A DNA stretch of 64,000 nt from Spirosoma sordidisoli (lineage in GTDB: Bacteria > Bacteroidota > Bacteroidia > Cytophagales > Spirosomataceae), in the NCBI RefSeq assembly GCF_004138325.1, contig NZ_SBLB01000002.1, forward strand, positions 720,294 through 784,293, read 5' to 3'. Under the pieces are notes generated by a model. The model was not told the DNA's origin. It searched no databases and saw nothing but the letters and a program-made list of their open reading frames with translations. Numbering within the stretch: position 1 is the stretch's first letter; every line of letters begins with the position of its first letter. Of this stretch, positions 15,902 to 23,590 are shown piece by piece. Both the position numbers and the translations under genes were made by a program.

Positions 15902-18718
15902 TTAGTTTTTCTTGCCGCTGCCTACCGACGATGCTGGCTGTTGTTCGGCAATCTTTTTAGCGGCCTTGGCAAAATCACCGGCCTTGATGATGGATATTTT
16001 AGCCGGGTCGATGTGCTTTTTCATGGCTGCGTTCACCTGCTCAGGCGTCAGTGATTCCATTTTCTTTTCGAAATCGGCATCCCAGGCCATGGTGCGGTTG
16101 AGGTACAGGTAGTTGTTGAGCGTGCCCACCAGCGATGGGTCCTGCGCCCGCGACACCACCCGCGACTGGAGCAGACCCGACCGGGCCGCCTGAATCTCAT
16201 CGGCGGTAAAGCCGTCTTTAACCACCTTGTCCAGCTCTTCGCGGAAGGCCTTTTCGAGCCGTTCGGCGTTTTCCGGGTTGTAGATGGCGTAGGTCATGAA
16301 CATGCCGGTTTTATCGAGCGGGTTGGCCTGCAGCTGCGAACCAACGCCGTAGCTGATCCCTTCTTTCTGCCGGATCCGAACGGCCAGCCGGGAGTTCAGG
16401 AAACCCCCGCCCAGGATGTGATTACCCAGTACCAGCGCCGGGTAGTCGGGATCGTCGTCGCGCAGCGGGATGTTAACCCCGGCCACCATCAGGGCATTTG
16501 CCTTGTCGGGTGCTTCGATGGTCTGGGGCGTTGGTTTGATGTCGTTATAAGGCGATACCAGCCGGCTGAAGGTCTTCTTCGCTTTCCAGGTGCCCAGTTC
16601 ACTGTTGACCATCTTCTTCACCGCAGCCTCGTCGAAGTCGCCAACAACGGCCATGGTGGCGTTCTGAGCCCCGTAGAAGTCTTTGTGAAACTGCTTCAGA
16701 TCATCGAGTTTGGTGGCGTTGATAGCGGCTACCTCTTCGTCGGGTGTCATCGTGTAGCGGACGTCATCTTTGGCGTAGGGGTTCATCTGCCGCTGGAAAG
16801 CGGTGAAAGCCAGCGCCTGGGGTTCGGACCGCTGCGACTCGATGCCGGCCAGCTGTTCCTGCTTGAGCTTTTCGAACTCGTTGGCATCGAAGACCGGGTT
16901 CTTCAGCACATCGCTGACCAGTTTCACTACGGCGGGCAGGTTTTCTTTGGTGGTCTTGATGACCACGTTAACCTGGTTGCCGCCCCCGAACACATTCACC
17001 TGAGCCTTCAGTTTGTCGAGCTCGTCTTTGATCTGCTGACGGCTGCGGGTGGTGGTGCCTTTGTCGAGCATGGAGGCTGTCAGGGCCGAAATCGTGCCTT
17101 TGTTGGCCAGGCTTTTCTGGTCGCCGTAGCGCAGTGTGAGCCGGGCGTTCACTTCATTGCCACGGGTTGATTTGGGCAGCAGGGCCAGCTCGATCGTGTT
17201 GGGCTGCTCGGACCGGCGCGTCCGCCCGTCGATGTTGGTCGGAGAGGGATCGAAGGCTTCGCCCTGGGCCACCAGTGCCCGACCTTTGTATTCCTTGACC
17301 ATGGCCGCAATATCCGGCGCGTTGGGTACCTCGACCCGATCCGGATTGGGTTCCGGAATAAACAGGCCGATGGTGCGGTTGGATGGTTTGAAATAGAACT
17401 TGGCCACCCGCTGTACGTCGGCAGGCGTCACTTTCTCAAGGGCGTCGCGGTAGAGGAAGCCCAGCCGCCAGTCGCCGGTAGCGATGTATTCGCTCATCGC
17501 CAGCCCTACGCGTTCGGCGCTTTTGAAGCTCAGCTCAACGTCTTTCAGAAGTTTGGCCTTGGCCCGCTCCACCTCTTCTTTGGTGGGCGCTTTGATCGTT
17601 ACCGAATCGAGGGTGCTGAGCAGCGCGGCCTGGGCGTCTTCGATCGACTTCTCCTTCAGCATCTCGACGGCGAAATACACGTAGCCGGGGTCTTTGGTCG
17701 TAAACGAATAGCCGTACTGCTGCGACGCTTTTTTGGTTTCGATGAGGGCTTTGTACAGACGCCCCGATGGCTCGTTGGTCAGCAGATCGGTCAGCACGTC
17801 CATGGCCGGGTAGTCGGGGTGCGAGCCAGGCATGATGTGGTAGAGGGCCGACACAACTTTGGTATCGCCCACGCGCCGGAGGGTTACCGCCCGTTCGCCG
17901 TCCTGCACCGGTTCGATGCTATAGGTTGGCTGCAGCACCCGGGTTGGGCGCGGAATAGGGCCAAAGTACTCGTTGACCAGCGCCAGGGTCTTGCCTTCAT
18001 CGATCTTACCCGCTACCACCAGTACGGCATTATCGGGCTGGTAAAACTTCTTGTAAAAAGCCTGGAGGTTCTCGATGGGTACTTTTTCAATATCGGAGCG
18101 GTTACCGATGGTCGAGTTGCCGTAGGTGTGCCAGAGGTAGGCCGAGGAGACCACCCGCTCGTTCAGCACGTTTTGCGGAGAGTTTTCGCCCATCTCGAAT
18201 TCGTTACGAACCACCGAGAACTCGGTAGCCAGGTCTTCTTTCTTGATAAACGAGTTGACCATCCGATCGCTTTCGAGGTCCAGCGCCCACTTCAGGTTCT
18301 CGTCGGTAGCCGAAAACGTTTCGAAGTAGTTGGTTCGGTCGAGCCAGGTGGTGCCGTTGGGGCGGGCGCCGTGGGCCGTCAGCTCCTGCGGAATGTTGGG
18401 GTGTTTGGTCGATCCTTTGAAGACCATATGTTCCAGCAGGTGAGCCATACCGGTTTCGCCCAGGCCTTCGTGTCGGGAGCCCACGAGATAGGTAATGTTT
18501 ACCGTAATTGTCGGCTTCGACGGGTCCGGAAAGAGCAGCACCCTGAGGCCATTTTTGAGCGTATACTCGGTAATGCCTTCCACGGAAGCGCCTTTGGTAA
18601 CCCCGGCAGGCAGGGCTACAGCGGCCGGTTTGTCCTGAGCCGATGCGGGCAACAGGCTACCGGCCAGCAGGGTGGCCGAGAGGAGCCCCCGGTAAACCCG
18701 TTTAGTAAGCGTAGTCAT
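15902..18718 (-). CDS. M16-family zinc metallopeptidase (two-domain, periplasmic)
   Basis: 938 residues after a signal peptide ending at ASAQ (about residue 28). The inverted zinc motif HxxEH is H93-L-L-E96-H97 (GMAHLLEHMVFKGS) and the distal glutamate is in ALDLESDRM. The C-terminal half repeats the fold without the zinc motif (ATMAVVGDFDEAAVKK, SRLAVRIRQKEGISYGVGSQL), as usual in pitrilysin-like enzymes where one half is catalytic and the other shapes the chamber. Degrades peptides in the periplasm. Its own terminator lies at 15795-15851. Confidence 0.95.
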   Translation of the reverse strand: MTTLTKRVYRGLLSATLLAGSLLPASAQDKPAAVALPAGVTKGASVEGITEYTLKNGLRVLLFPDPSKPTITVNITYLVGSRHEGLGETGMAHLLEHMVFKGSTKHPNIPQELTAHGARPNGTTWLDRTNYFETFSATDENLKWALDLESDRMVNSFIKKEDLATEFSVVRNEFEMGENSPQNVLNERVVSSAYLWHTYGNSTIGNRSDIEKVPIENLQAFYKKFYQPDNAVLVVAGKIDEGKTLALVNEYFGPIPRPTRVLQPTYSIEPVQDGERAVTLRRVGDTKVVSALYHIMPGSHPDYPAMDVLTDLLTNEPSGRLYKALIETKKASQQYGYSFTTKDPGYVYFAVEMLKEKSIEDAQAALLSTLDSVTIKAPTKEEVERAKAKLLKDVELSFKSAERVGLAMSEYIATGDWRLGFLYRDALEKVTPADVQRVAKFYFKPSNRTIGLFIPEPNPDRVEVPNAPDIAAMVKEYKGRALVAQGEAFDPSPTNIDGRTRRSEQPNTIELALLPKSTRGNEVNARLTLRYGDQKSLANKGTISALTASMLDKGTTTRSRQQIKDELDKLKAQVNVFGGGNQVNVVIKTTKENLPAVVKLVSDVLKNPVFDANEFEKLKQEQLAGIESQRSEPQALAFTAFQRQMNPYAKDDVRYTMTPDEEVAAINATKLDDLKQFHKDFYGAQNATMAVVGDFDEAAVKKMVNSELGTWKAKKTFSRLVSPYNDIKPTPQTIEAPDKANALMVAGVNIPLRDDDPDYPALVLGNHILGGGFLNSRLAVRIRQKEGISYGVGSQLQANPLDKTGMFMTYAIYNPENAERLEKAFREELDKVVKDGFTADEIQAARSGLLQSRVVSRAQDPSLVGTLNNYLYLNRTMAWDADFEKKMESLTPEQVNAAMKKHIDPAKISIIKAGDFAKAAKKIAEQQPASSVGSGKKN

Positions 18719-18843
18719 AGAGAAAACCAGTTAGTTGGGTAGTGTGAAAACTACCTGTATAGTTACGATGATGTTACACCCTTGTCAACGGTTTTGTGCT
18801 GGTTTTTCCAAAAAGTGGATGAACGGTAAGGCTGAAGCGACAA

Positions 18844-19608
18844 TCAGCCCTCAAACCATTGGCGGAAGCTGGCAGCCCGCTCTTTACTGACCTGCAGTTC
18901 GAGCTGATCGCCCGGTTTCTTCAGCATGATTTCGATGCGGCCGGTATGGTGGGGCCGGTAGCCAGCCACGGCCTGCAGGCTCACCAGGAACTGCCGGTTG
19001 GCCCGAAAAAAACAGGCGGGGTCGACCAGGTCGGTCAGTTCGTCCAGCGTGCGGTAGTCGGTTACCAGTTTCTGGCCGTCGGTTGTGTAGAGGTAAATCA
19101 GCTCGTCGCGGGTGAAGCAGATGACCCGTTCTTCCGGTATCGATATGATCTGCCGCAGGTAGTGGGCCGTGAACCGGCGTTTGAAGGTGGGCTGGGCGGG
19201 GGCGTTGAGCTGGCTCAGGAACGACTGAAAATGGGTCGCAAAATCGGCCCCTGTCGGTTGCCAGCGGTGGTATTTGGCCAGCGCGTTCGCCAGCTCGTCG
19301 GGATCGATGGGTTTGAGCAGGTAATCGAGGCTGTTGAGCTTAAAGGCGCGGATGGCGTATTCGTCATACGCGGTGGTGAAGATGACGGGCACGCTCAAGT
19401 TCACCTGCTGAAAGGCGTCGAAACTGACCCCATCCGACAACTGAATATCGGCAATGATCAGGTCGGGCCGGTGCTGGCTGAGGTAATCTACCACGCTGGC
19501 TACGCTGCCCAGGGGCCCATCGATTCGGGCGGCTGGCTCGGCCTGGCTAACCAGCTTCAGCAGCTGGCGGGCTACCAGTGGTTCGTCTTCAATGAGGAGG
19601 ATTGTCAT
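18844..19608 (-). CDS. LytTR-family response regulator without a neighbouring kinase
   Basis: 254 residues. Receiver domain 1-120 with IEDEP, phospho-acceptor D54 (LIIADIQLSDG), T in FTTAYDEYA and K in LLKPIDPDE. The LytTR domain at about 145-250 has ELIYLYTT and FFRANRQFLVSLQ. No histidine kinase gene is adjacent; the gap on either side belongs to the M16 gene and an 835-base intergenic region. The histidine kinase at 28722 also lacks a partner regulator. Targets unknown. Confidence 0.93.
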   Translation of the reverse strand: MTILLIEDEPLVARQLLKLVSQAEPAARIDGPLGSVASVVDYLSQHRPDLIIADIQLSDGVSFDAFQQVNLSVPVIFTTAYDEYAIRAFKLNSLDYLLKPIDPDELANALAKYHRWQPTGADFATHFQSFLSQLNAPAQPTFKRRFTAHYLRQIISIPEERVICFTRDELIYLYTTDGQKLVTDYRTLDELTDLVDPACFFRANRQFLVSLQAVAGYRPHHTGRIEIMLKKPGDQLELQVSKERAASFRQWFEG

Positions 19609-20106
19609 ACCGTTTCGAGCGGCTTCGGGGGCGTGATTCTGGCTGCAAAACTAACCGGTTTCTGGGAAGAGCGTCGCTCCGCGTACATCCGCCGAGTAAC
19701 GTGTACTCCTGAAGAAAGGCACAGGCAATGATATTAAGTTTAAATGAGTTATGTATAATTCTACAACCTTCAGTGTACTCAGTTTTATCTTTCAAATAGC
19801 CCTTTGCCGTTGCCAAACTACATAATAGCGATTGATTGGTTCAGACTCTTGAACTTTTTTGTGGGCATCGCCTTATTAGAATGAGCACCTGAAACGGCCT
19901 TGGACTGTATCCTCTACGCACGTCGGGTGCTTATGTTATACTATCTGATACGGTGTTTTCAGTTCTTATACGCATGGTCTTGACGTGAAATCGTTAATGC
20001 AGCTTTTCGGGTCATCTTATCGATTGGTGCCCGGCCGGGGGTTGCAACTATGGGTTATCACCCAGACTGCAAGTGACCTTAGTTTGTGGTTGTCTTCATT
20101 CCCTTT
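19609..20106. other. Intergenic DNA with decayed downstream region of a TonB-receptor gene
   Basis: No gene. From about 20020 to 20080 the sequence resembles the DNA just downstream of the receptor gene at 23591 (shared GATTGGTGCCCGGC and a hairpin region near the ctgcaagt word), in the same orientation. The rest contains only the promoter side of the LytTR gene at 18844-19608. Confidence 0.5.
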
Positions 20107-20352
20107 ATCTTCCAGGTAGGTTTCCGAAAAGGTCCGGCTGATGCTGTTGTTCTGATTAAGCAGGTCGAAGACCGACCGCTTCAGCTCGCCGTTCTGACGC
20201 TTGAACAGCCGCTGGGCAAGGCTGGCGTTTCAGAGCGCATACGGCTGGTTGAACCCGCCCGACAAACCGGCGTATCGCTGGTAATTGATATCCGACCGCA
20301 CCACCAGTCCTTTCCATAAATTCCCAGTCAGATTACCACCTTCAAATAAAAC
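20107..20352 (-). pseudogene. Decayed copy of the 3' part of the TonB-receptor gene at 23591-26467
   Basis: The reverse strand translates to KGLVVRSDINYQRYAGLSGG then NASLAQRLFK and SVFDLLNQNNSISRTFSE, nearly identical to the C-terminus of the receptor. The copy has a TGG-to-TGA stop in the FAL*NASL region, several substitutions, and lacks the last 23 codons. It starts and ends abruptly. Together with the DNA downstream it forms a direct repeat that flanks the 20.4-23.4 kb segment. Confidence 0.85.
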
Positions 20353-20443
20353 GCCTATCTAAATTAATTGCCATTCATCAAATTTTTATTGTTTATCAAT
20401 AAATAATTAGTGATACTTGCTGCCTAATCAACCATAAGCGCAA

Positions 20444-20971
20444 ATGTCAACCACGAACATAACGGTTCTGAAAATCATGAATGTGCTTTTCTGGATCATC
20501 TTCATTGGTCTCTGTATCAAAACCGGTGCCCTCCTGTTTTCGTTTTCCGTTAGCCTCTTCGTGAGTCCGGCCGGGACCCGCGACCTCTACATGGGCCTGA
20601 ATTTATCGGAACTCTATAACTACAACCTGTGGTATTACGTCCATATGGCCTCGCTGATTATCGCGTTGAATGGCCTGAAAGCCTACATCGCTTATCTGGT
20701 GGTCAACATCTTTATGAAGTTCGACCTCGCCAAACCGTTCAACCCCGACATTAGCACGCTAATTGCAGCCATCAGTCATACGGCTTTGGGCGCTGGTATT
20801 CTGGCTATGATTGCCAACGGAAGCAGCGACTGGCTGATGAAACGGGGTGTTGACATACCTGCCAATTATGGGGCGGGCGAGATACTGTTTTTTGCCGGGG
20901 TCATCTACATCATTGCCATCGTCTTCAGGAAAGGCACCGAGTTGCAAACCGAAAACGACCTGACTGTATAG
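20444..20971 (+). CDS. DUF2975 membrane protein
   Basis: 175 residues with about four membrane helices (MNVLFWIIFIGLCIKTGALLF, YYVHMASLIIALNGLKAYIAYLVV, TALGAGILAMIANGS, EILFFAGVIYIIAIVF). The FMKFDLAKPFNPDISTLI segment between helices 2 and 3 is the DUF2975 signature. The protein partners with the small XRE regulator 3 bases downstream, a gene pair conserved across many bacteria whose role is unknown. The upstream region (20353-20443) is AT-rich and probably holds the promoter. Confidence 0.9.
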   Translation: MSTTNITVLKIMNVLFWIIFIGLCIKTGALLFSFSVSLFVSPAGTRDLYMGLNLSELYNYNLWYYVHMASLIIALNGLKAYIAYLVVNIFMKFDLAKPFNPDISTLIAAISHTALGAGILAMIANGSSDWLMKRGVDIPANYGAGEILFFAGVIYIIAIVFRKGTELQTENDLTV

Positions 20972-20974
20972 TAC

Positions 20975-21223
20975 ATGCCAATCAATATAAACCTCGACGT
21001 CATGATGGCTAAACGGAAGATGTCGCTCAACGAACTGTCTGCCAAGGTCGATCTGACGGTATCAAACCTGTCTATCCTGAAAACAGGCAAGGCCAAAGCC
21101 ATCCGGTTCAGCACACTCGAAGCCATCTGTCATGCCCTGAACTGCCAGCCGGGTGATATTCTGGAGTTTCAGAAAGATGAGCAGCCGCATGCAACCATTC
21201 CGCAAACGTATCCGAAACCCTAA
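20975..21223 (+). CDS. Small XRE/Cro-type HTH regulator (YozG-like)
   Basis: 82 residues. NLDVMMAKRKMSLNELSAKVDLTVSNLSILKTGKAKAIRFSTLEAICHALNCQPGDILEF is the complete Cro/C1 helix-turn-helix of the HTH_26/YozG branch. Begins 3 bases after the DUF2975 stop. Such regulators are commonly paired with DUF2975 and are presumed to control the operon. The last ~15 residues (QPHATIPQTYPKP) are disordered. Confidence 0.92.
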   Translation: MPININLDVMMAKRKMSLNELSAKVDLTVSNLSILKTGKAKAIRFSTLEAICHALNCQPGDILEFQKDEQPHATIPQTYPKP

Positions 21224-21596
21224 GCGGCTGTTTCTGTTTGACAGCCTGGGAGCGTGCCTGACGGTATGTACGCTGCTGGCCGTCCTGATACCCCTCGAAA
21301 AATACATCGGGATGCCAGCGTCTATCCTGCGGGGGCTGGCTGCACCAGCCTCTGGCCTGGCACTGTACTCGGCCTGTTGCTTCTGGTTCGCCGGCCTGCG
21401 CTGGCGGCTCCTGATGGCTATTCTATCGGTAGCGAACGGGGTGTACTGCTGCGTTACGGCGGGCCTGGTTATCTGGCGTTACGGCGACCTGACGGGGCTG
21501 GGTCTCGCGTATTTCGCGCTGGAGATACTGGTGATTGGTGGCCTGGTCTGGTTGGAACGACAAGCCGTCATAGGGCCTGCCGACAGGATGTACTAA
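21189..21596 (+). CDS. Small integral membrane protein, unknown function
   Basis: 135 residues from the ATG at 21189 (MQPFRKRIRNPKRLFLF), which overlaps the end of the XRE gene by 35 bases. An in-frame start at 21153 would overlap further and is less likely. Four hydrophobic segments (FDSLGACLTVCTLLAVLIP, ILRGLAAPASGLALYSACCFWFAGL, LLMAILSVANGVYCCVTAGLVIW, GLGLAYFALEILVIGGLVWLE) after a positively charged cytoplasmic N-terminus. No family recognised. Its overlap with the XRE/DUF2975 pair suggests cotranscription and a shared job in the membrane. Confidence 0.7.
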   Translation: MQPFRKRIRNPKRLFLFDSLGACLTVCTLLAVLIPLEKYIGMPASILRGLAAPASGLALYSACCFWFAGLRWRLLMAILSVANGVYCCVTAGLVIWRYGDLTGLGLAYFALEILVIGGLVWLERQAVIGPADRMY

Positions 21597-22238
21597 TCTG
21601 GAGGCAGAACGGCCACTAATCTGGCGTGTGCTGGTAGCCAGCACAAATGCCCCACAGTACAAGACAAACAAGACAACCTGACGAGTCGATGAACACGCTG
21701 ACTACATTCAGAAACGGCCCCGCCGAGCTCAGGAGCTGAGTTTGACGACCTCAGGTCGCAACTCACCAAGGGGAAGGACAGGAAACATCAGTTTTTAGCG
21801 CAGGCTGGGCAGGCATTTTCTGACTTTCATTGGCTCGACAAACTAACCCCGGTCTCCCAGAGGTGTTTGGGCAAGTCGGTTAAGCCGTTAAAACCACTCA
21901 GACAGCCAATTTTACACCCCCCAGCCCCTAAAGGGGGATCCCATTCGGCGGGGTAAACTCCGGCAGCGGCCGACCACCCCTTTAAGGGGCTAGGGGGCAA
22001 AATCGGGTCTTATCACGGCTTTACCTTCTCAACTGACTTCCCCAAACAACCTCTTAGGCCGGGCCGCCGTCGCGGGGCTGGGAGTGAAAGAGCTCTCTCA
22101 CTCGAGCCAGGTAAAGTCGGCTACTACCTTTCTCCGACAACTCTGAAGCACGGCTGGCAGCATCATCACTAAAAAATAACGCCAACTACAACCCTTTTGG
22201 TTAGTTATGGATCATTATCCAAAAACTGCTGTAACCGT
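21597..22238. other. Intergenic region with decayed coding remnants and a REP-like hairpin
   Basis: No complete gene. The plus strand is open without a start codon for 84 codons (21702-21953, containing EFDDLRSQLTKGKDRKHQFL), probably a remnant. 22040-22130 also reads open (NNLLGRAAVAGLGVKELSHS) to a TGA. Neither was recognised. A near-perfect 22-base palindrome lies at 22082-22103 (gagtga...tcactc). The hairpin at 21917-21997 is listed separately. Confidence 0.4.
21917..21997. repeat. Large C-rich/G-rich imperfect inverted repeat (REP-like)
   Basis: Arms of about 21 bases (21917-21937 and 21977-21997) of the form CCCCC-agCCCCT-aaaGGGG pair imperfectly around a 40-base loop. Flanking attttac and gcaaaat extend the stem further. 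Elements of this shape occur widely in Bacteroidota genomes. The role is unknown; it could be a mini-mobile element or a structured RNA end. Confidence 0.5.
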
Positions 22239-22469
22239 ATGAAAACGTTCTTCACGGTATTTGTGCTGCTGGCTGGATTTGGCTGTGAATCCCGAACCGT
22301 AGCGGTAGAGGCTGATTGCGTAGAAAAAATCAACCCGGATATTGGTTGCACCATGCAGTACGACCCGGTTTGCGGCTGCAACGGTAAAACCTATGGCAAT
22401 GCCTGTGTGGCTATGGCGTCGGGAATTCGGACCGTTGCAAAAGGGGAGTGCCCGGGCACTGGAGACTAA
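22239..22469 (+). CDS. Secreted Kazal-type serine protease inhibitor lipoprotein
   Basis: 76 residues from the ATG at 22239 ([18 protein letters not shown]); a longer reading is unlikely because this start gives a clean signal peptide with lipobox LAGFGC. The mature protein is a single Kazal domain: [21 protein letters not shown] fits the C-G-x-x-G-x-T-Y-x-N-x-C consensus of PF00050/PF07648. The domain blocks serine proteases by presenting a reactive loop before the DPVCG segment. It sits directly beside the CRISPR array; the stop codon is followed by TCGAAG, the last bases of the array repeat. Confidence 0.85.
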   Translation: MKTFFTVFVLLAGFGCESRTVAVEADCVEKINPDIGCTMQYDPVCGCNGKTYGNACVAMASGIRTVAKGECPGTGD

Positions 22470-22512
22470 TCGAAGAGCGTATGTTGGTCAACGTGCCTGG
22501 TCAGGTGAACGC

Positions 22513-23290
22513 GTTTCAATCCTTCTTTAACTGGATCAACCTTTCGAAGGACATAGCCGCGAAAGGGGCCGGTATCCCGCTGAACAGTTTCAATCCTTCT
22601 TTAACTGGATCAACCTTTCGAAGAGCGCAGGAGATCATTGACAAGACCCCGTCGGCGAAGTTTCAATCCTTCTTTAACTGGATCAACCTTTCGAAGCTAA
22701 CGTTAGATAGCCCTGATAGCGAACAACCGTACCGGGTTTCAATCCTTCTTTAACTGGATCAACCTTTCGAAGACCGACCCTGACCCGCTGCAATCGGATC
22801 GGCATGGAGTTTCAATCCTTCTTTAACTGGATCAACCTTTCGAAGACCGACCCTGACCCGCTGCAATCGGATCGGCATGGAGTTTCAATCCTTCTTTAAC
22901 TGGATCAACCTTTCGAAGGACAAGCTCACCGTCGTCCTCGTCCCGCTCGGGTTTCGTTTCAATCCTTCTTTAACTGGATCAACCTTTCGAAGGATGGCGA
23001 GGAGCTGAGCGAGGAGCAAATCAAGAAGTAGTTTCAATCCTTCTTTAACTGGATCAACCTTTCGAAGGACAAGCTCACCGTCGTCCTCGTCCCGCTCGGG
23101 TTTCGTTTCAATCCTTCTTTAACTGGATCAACCTTTCGAAGCCTGCGCAAAACGTGGCTCATTGAAGAGCAGGCGAACATGTTTCAATCCTTCTTTAACT
23201 GGATCAACCTTTCGAAGACAGACCGCCGTTGGGCTTGCCATCAAGCAGGCTCGGTTTCAATCCTTCTTTAACTGGATCAACCTTTCGAAG
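22513..23290 (-). CRISPR. CRISPR array, 11 repeats, no cas genes in window; probably transcribed leftwards
   Basis: Eleven identical 37-base repeats (beginning GTTTCAATCC, ending CCTTTCGAAG on the plus strand) start at 22513, 22587, 22660, 22736, 22809, 22882, 22956, 23031, 23105, 23181 and 23254. The ten spacers are 36-39 bases, and two are duplicated: spacer 4 equals spacer 5, spacer 6 equals spacer 8. On the reverse strand repeats end in ATTGAAAC, the usual 5' handle of type I/III crRNAs, so transcription is inferred to run right to left with the leader on the right (23291 onward). No cas gene is found in the window, so the array depends on a cas locus elsewhere or is relict. Repeats show no decay. 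Confidence 0.97.
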
Positions 23291-23590
23291 TGGTTTGGGT
23301 GCATAAATAATTCATTGTCAGGGAGGTATGCCTGATTTGCTGGTTGTTTTTTTACCCCTTTCAATACGTCAAAGACCATTGTTGATCGACATTTTTATCT
23401 ACTTTTCCGTACGCGTAAAAAGCTGAAAATAAGGCAGATGGCGCATGTTTTGCCGGGCCTGCCAATAGATTGGTGCCCGGCAGTGGTCTGCCAACCTGGG
23501 TTAGTACCCAGCCTGCAAGTTACCCAATGGGCGCTTGTCTCCGTGACCTTTACCTAAATACACACTGTTGGCCACACAGCCCGTTCCGGC
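23291..23590 (-). promoter_or_regulatory. Putative CRISPR leader (right side) and receptor 3' flank
   Basis: About 150 bases right of the last repeat (23291-23440) are AT-rich with runs of T and A and no open frame, as expected for a leader. Further on (23450-23530) the sequence resembles 20000-20080, the flank of the decayed receptor copy. A hairpin ctgggt-tagt-acccag at about 23498-23513 may terminate the receptor gene. Confidence 0.5.

Noticed and set aside
16418..17170. 250-codon plus frame inside the M16 gene
   Set aside because: Antisense shadow of conserved M16 sequence.
20086..20319. 77-codon plus-strand frame
   Set aside because: It is the antisense of the decayed receptor tail and matches the antisense of the intact receptor gene.
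22448..22753. 101-codon open frame across the first CRISPR repeats
   Set aside because: The translated repeat QSFFNWINLSK is simply the CRISPR repeat; no start signal or family.
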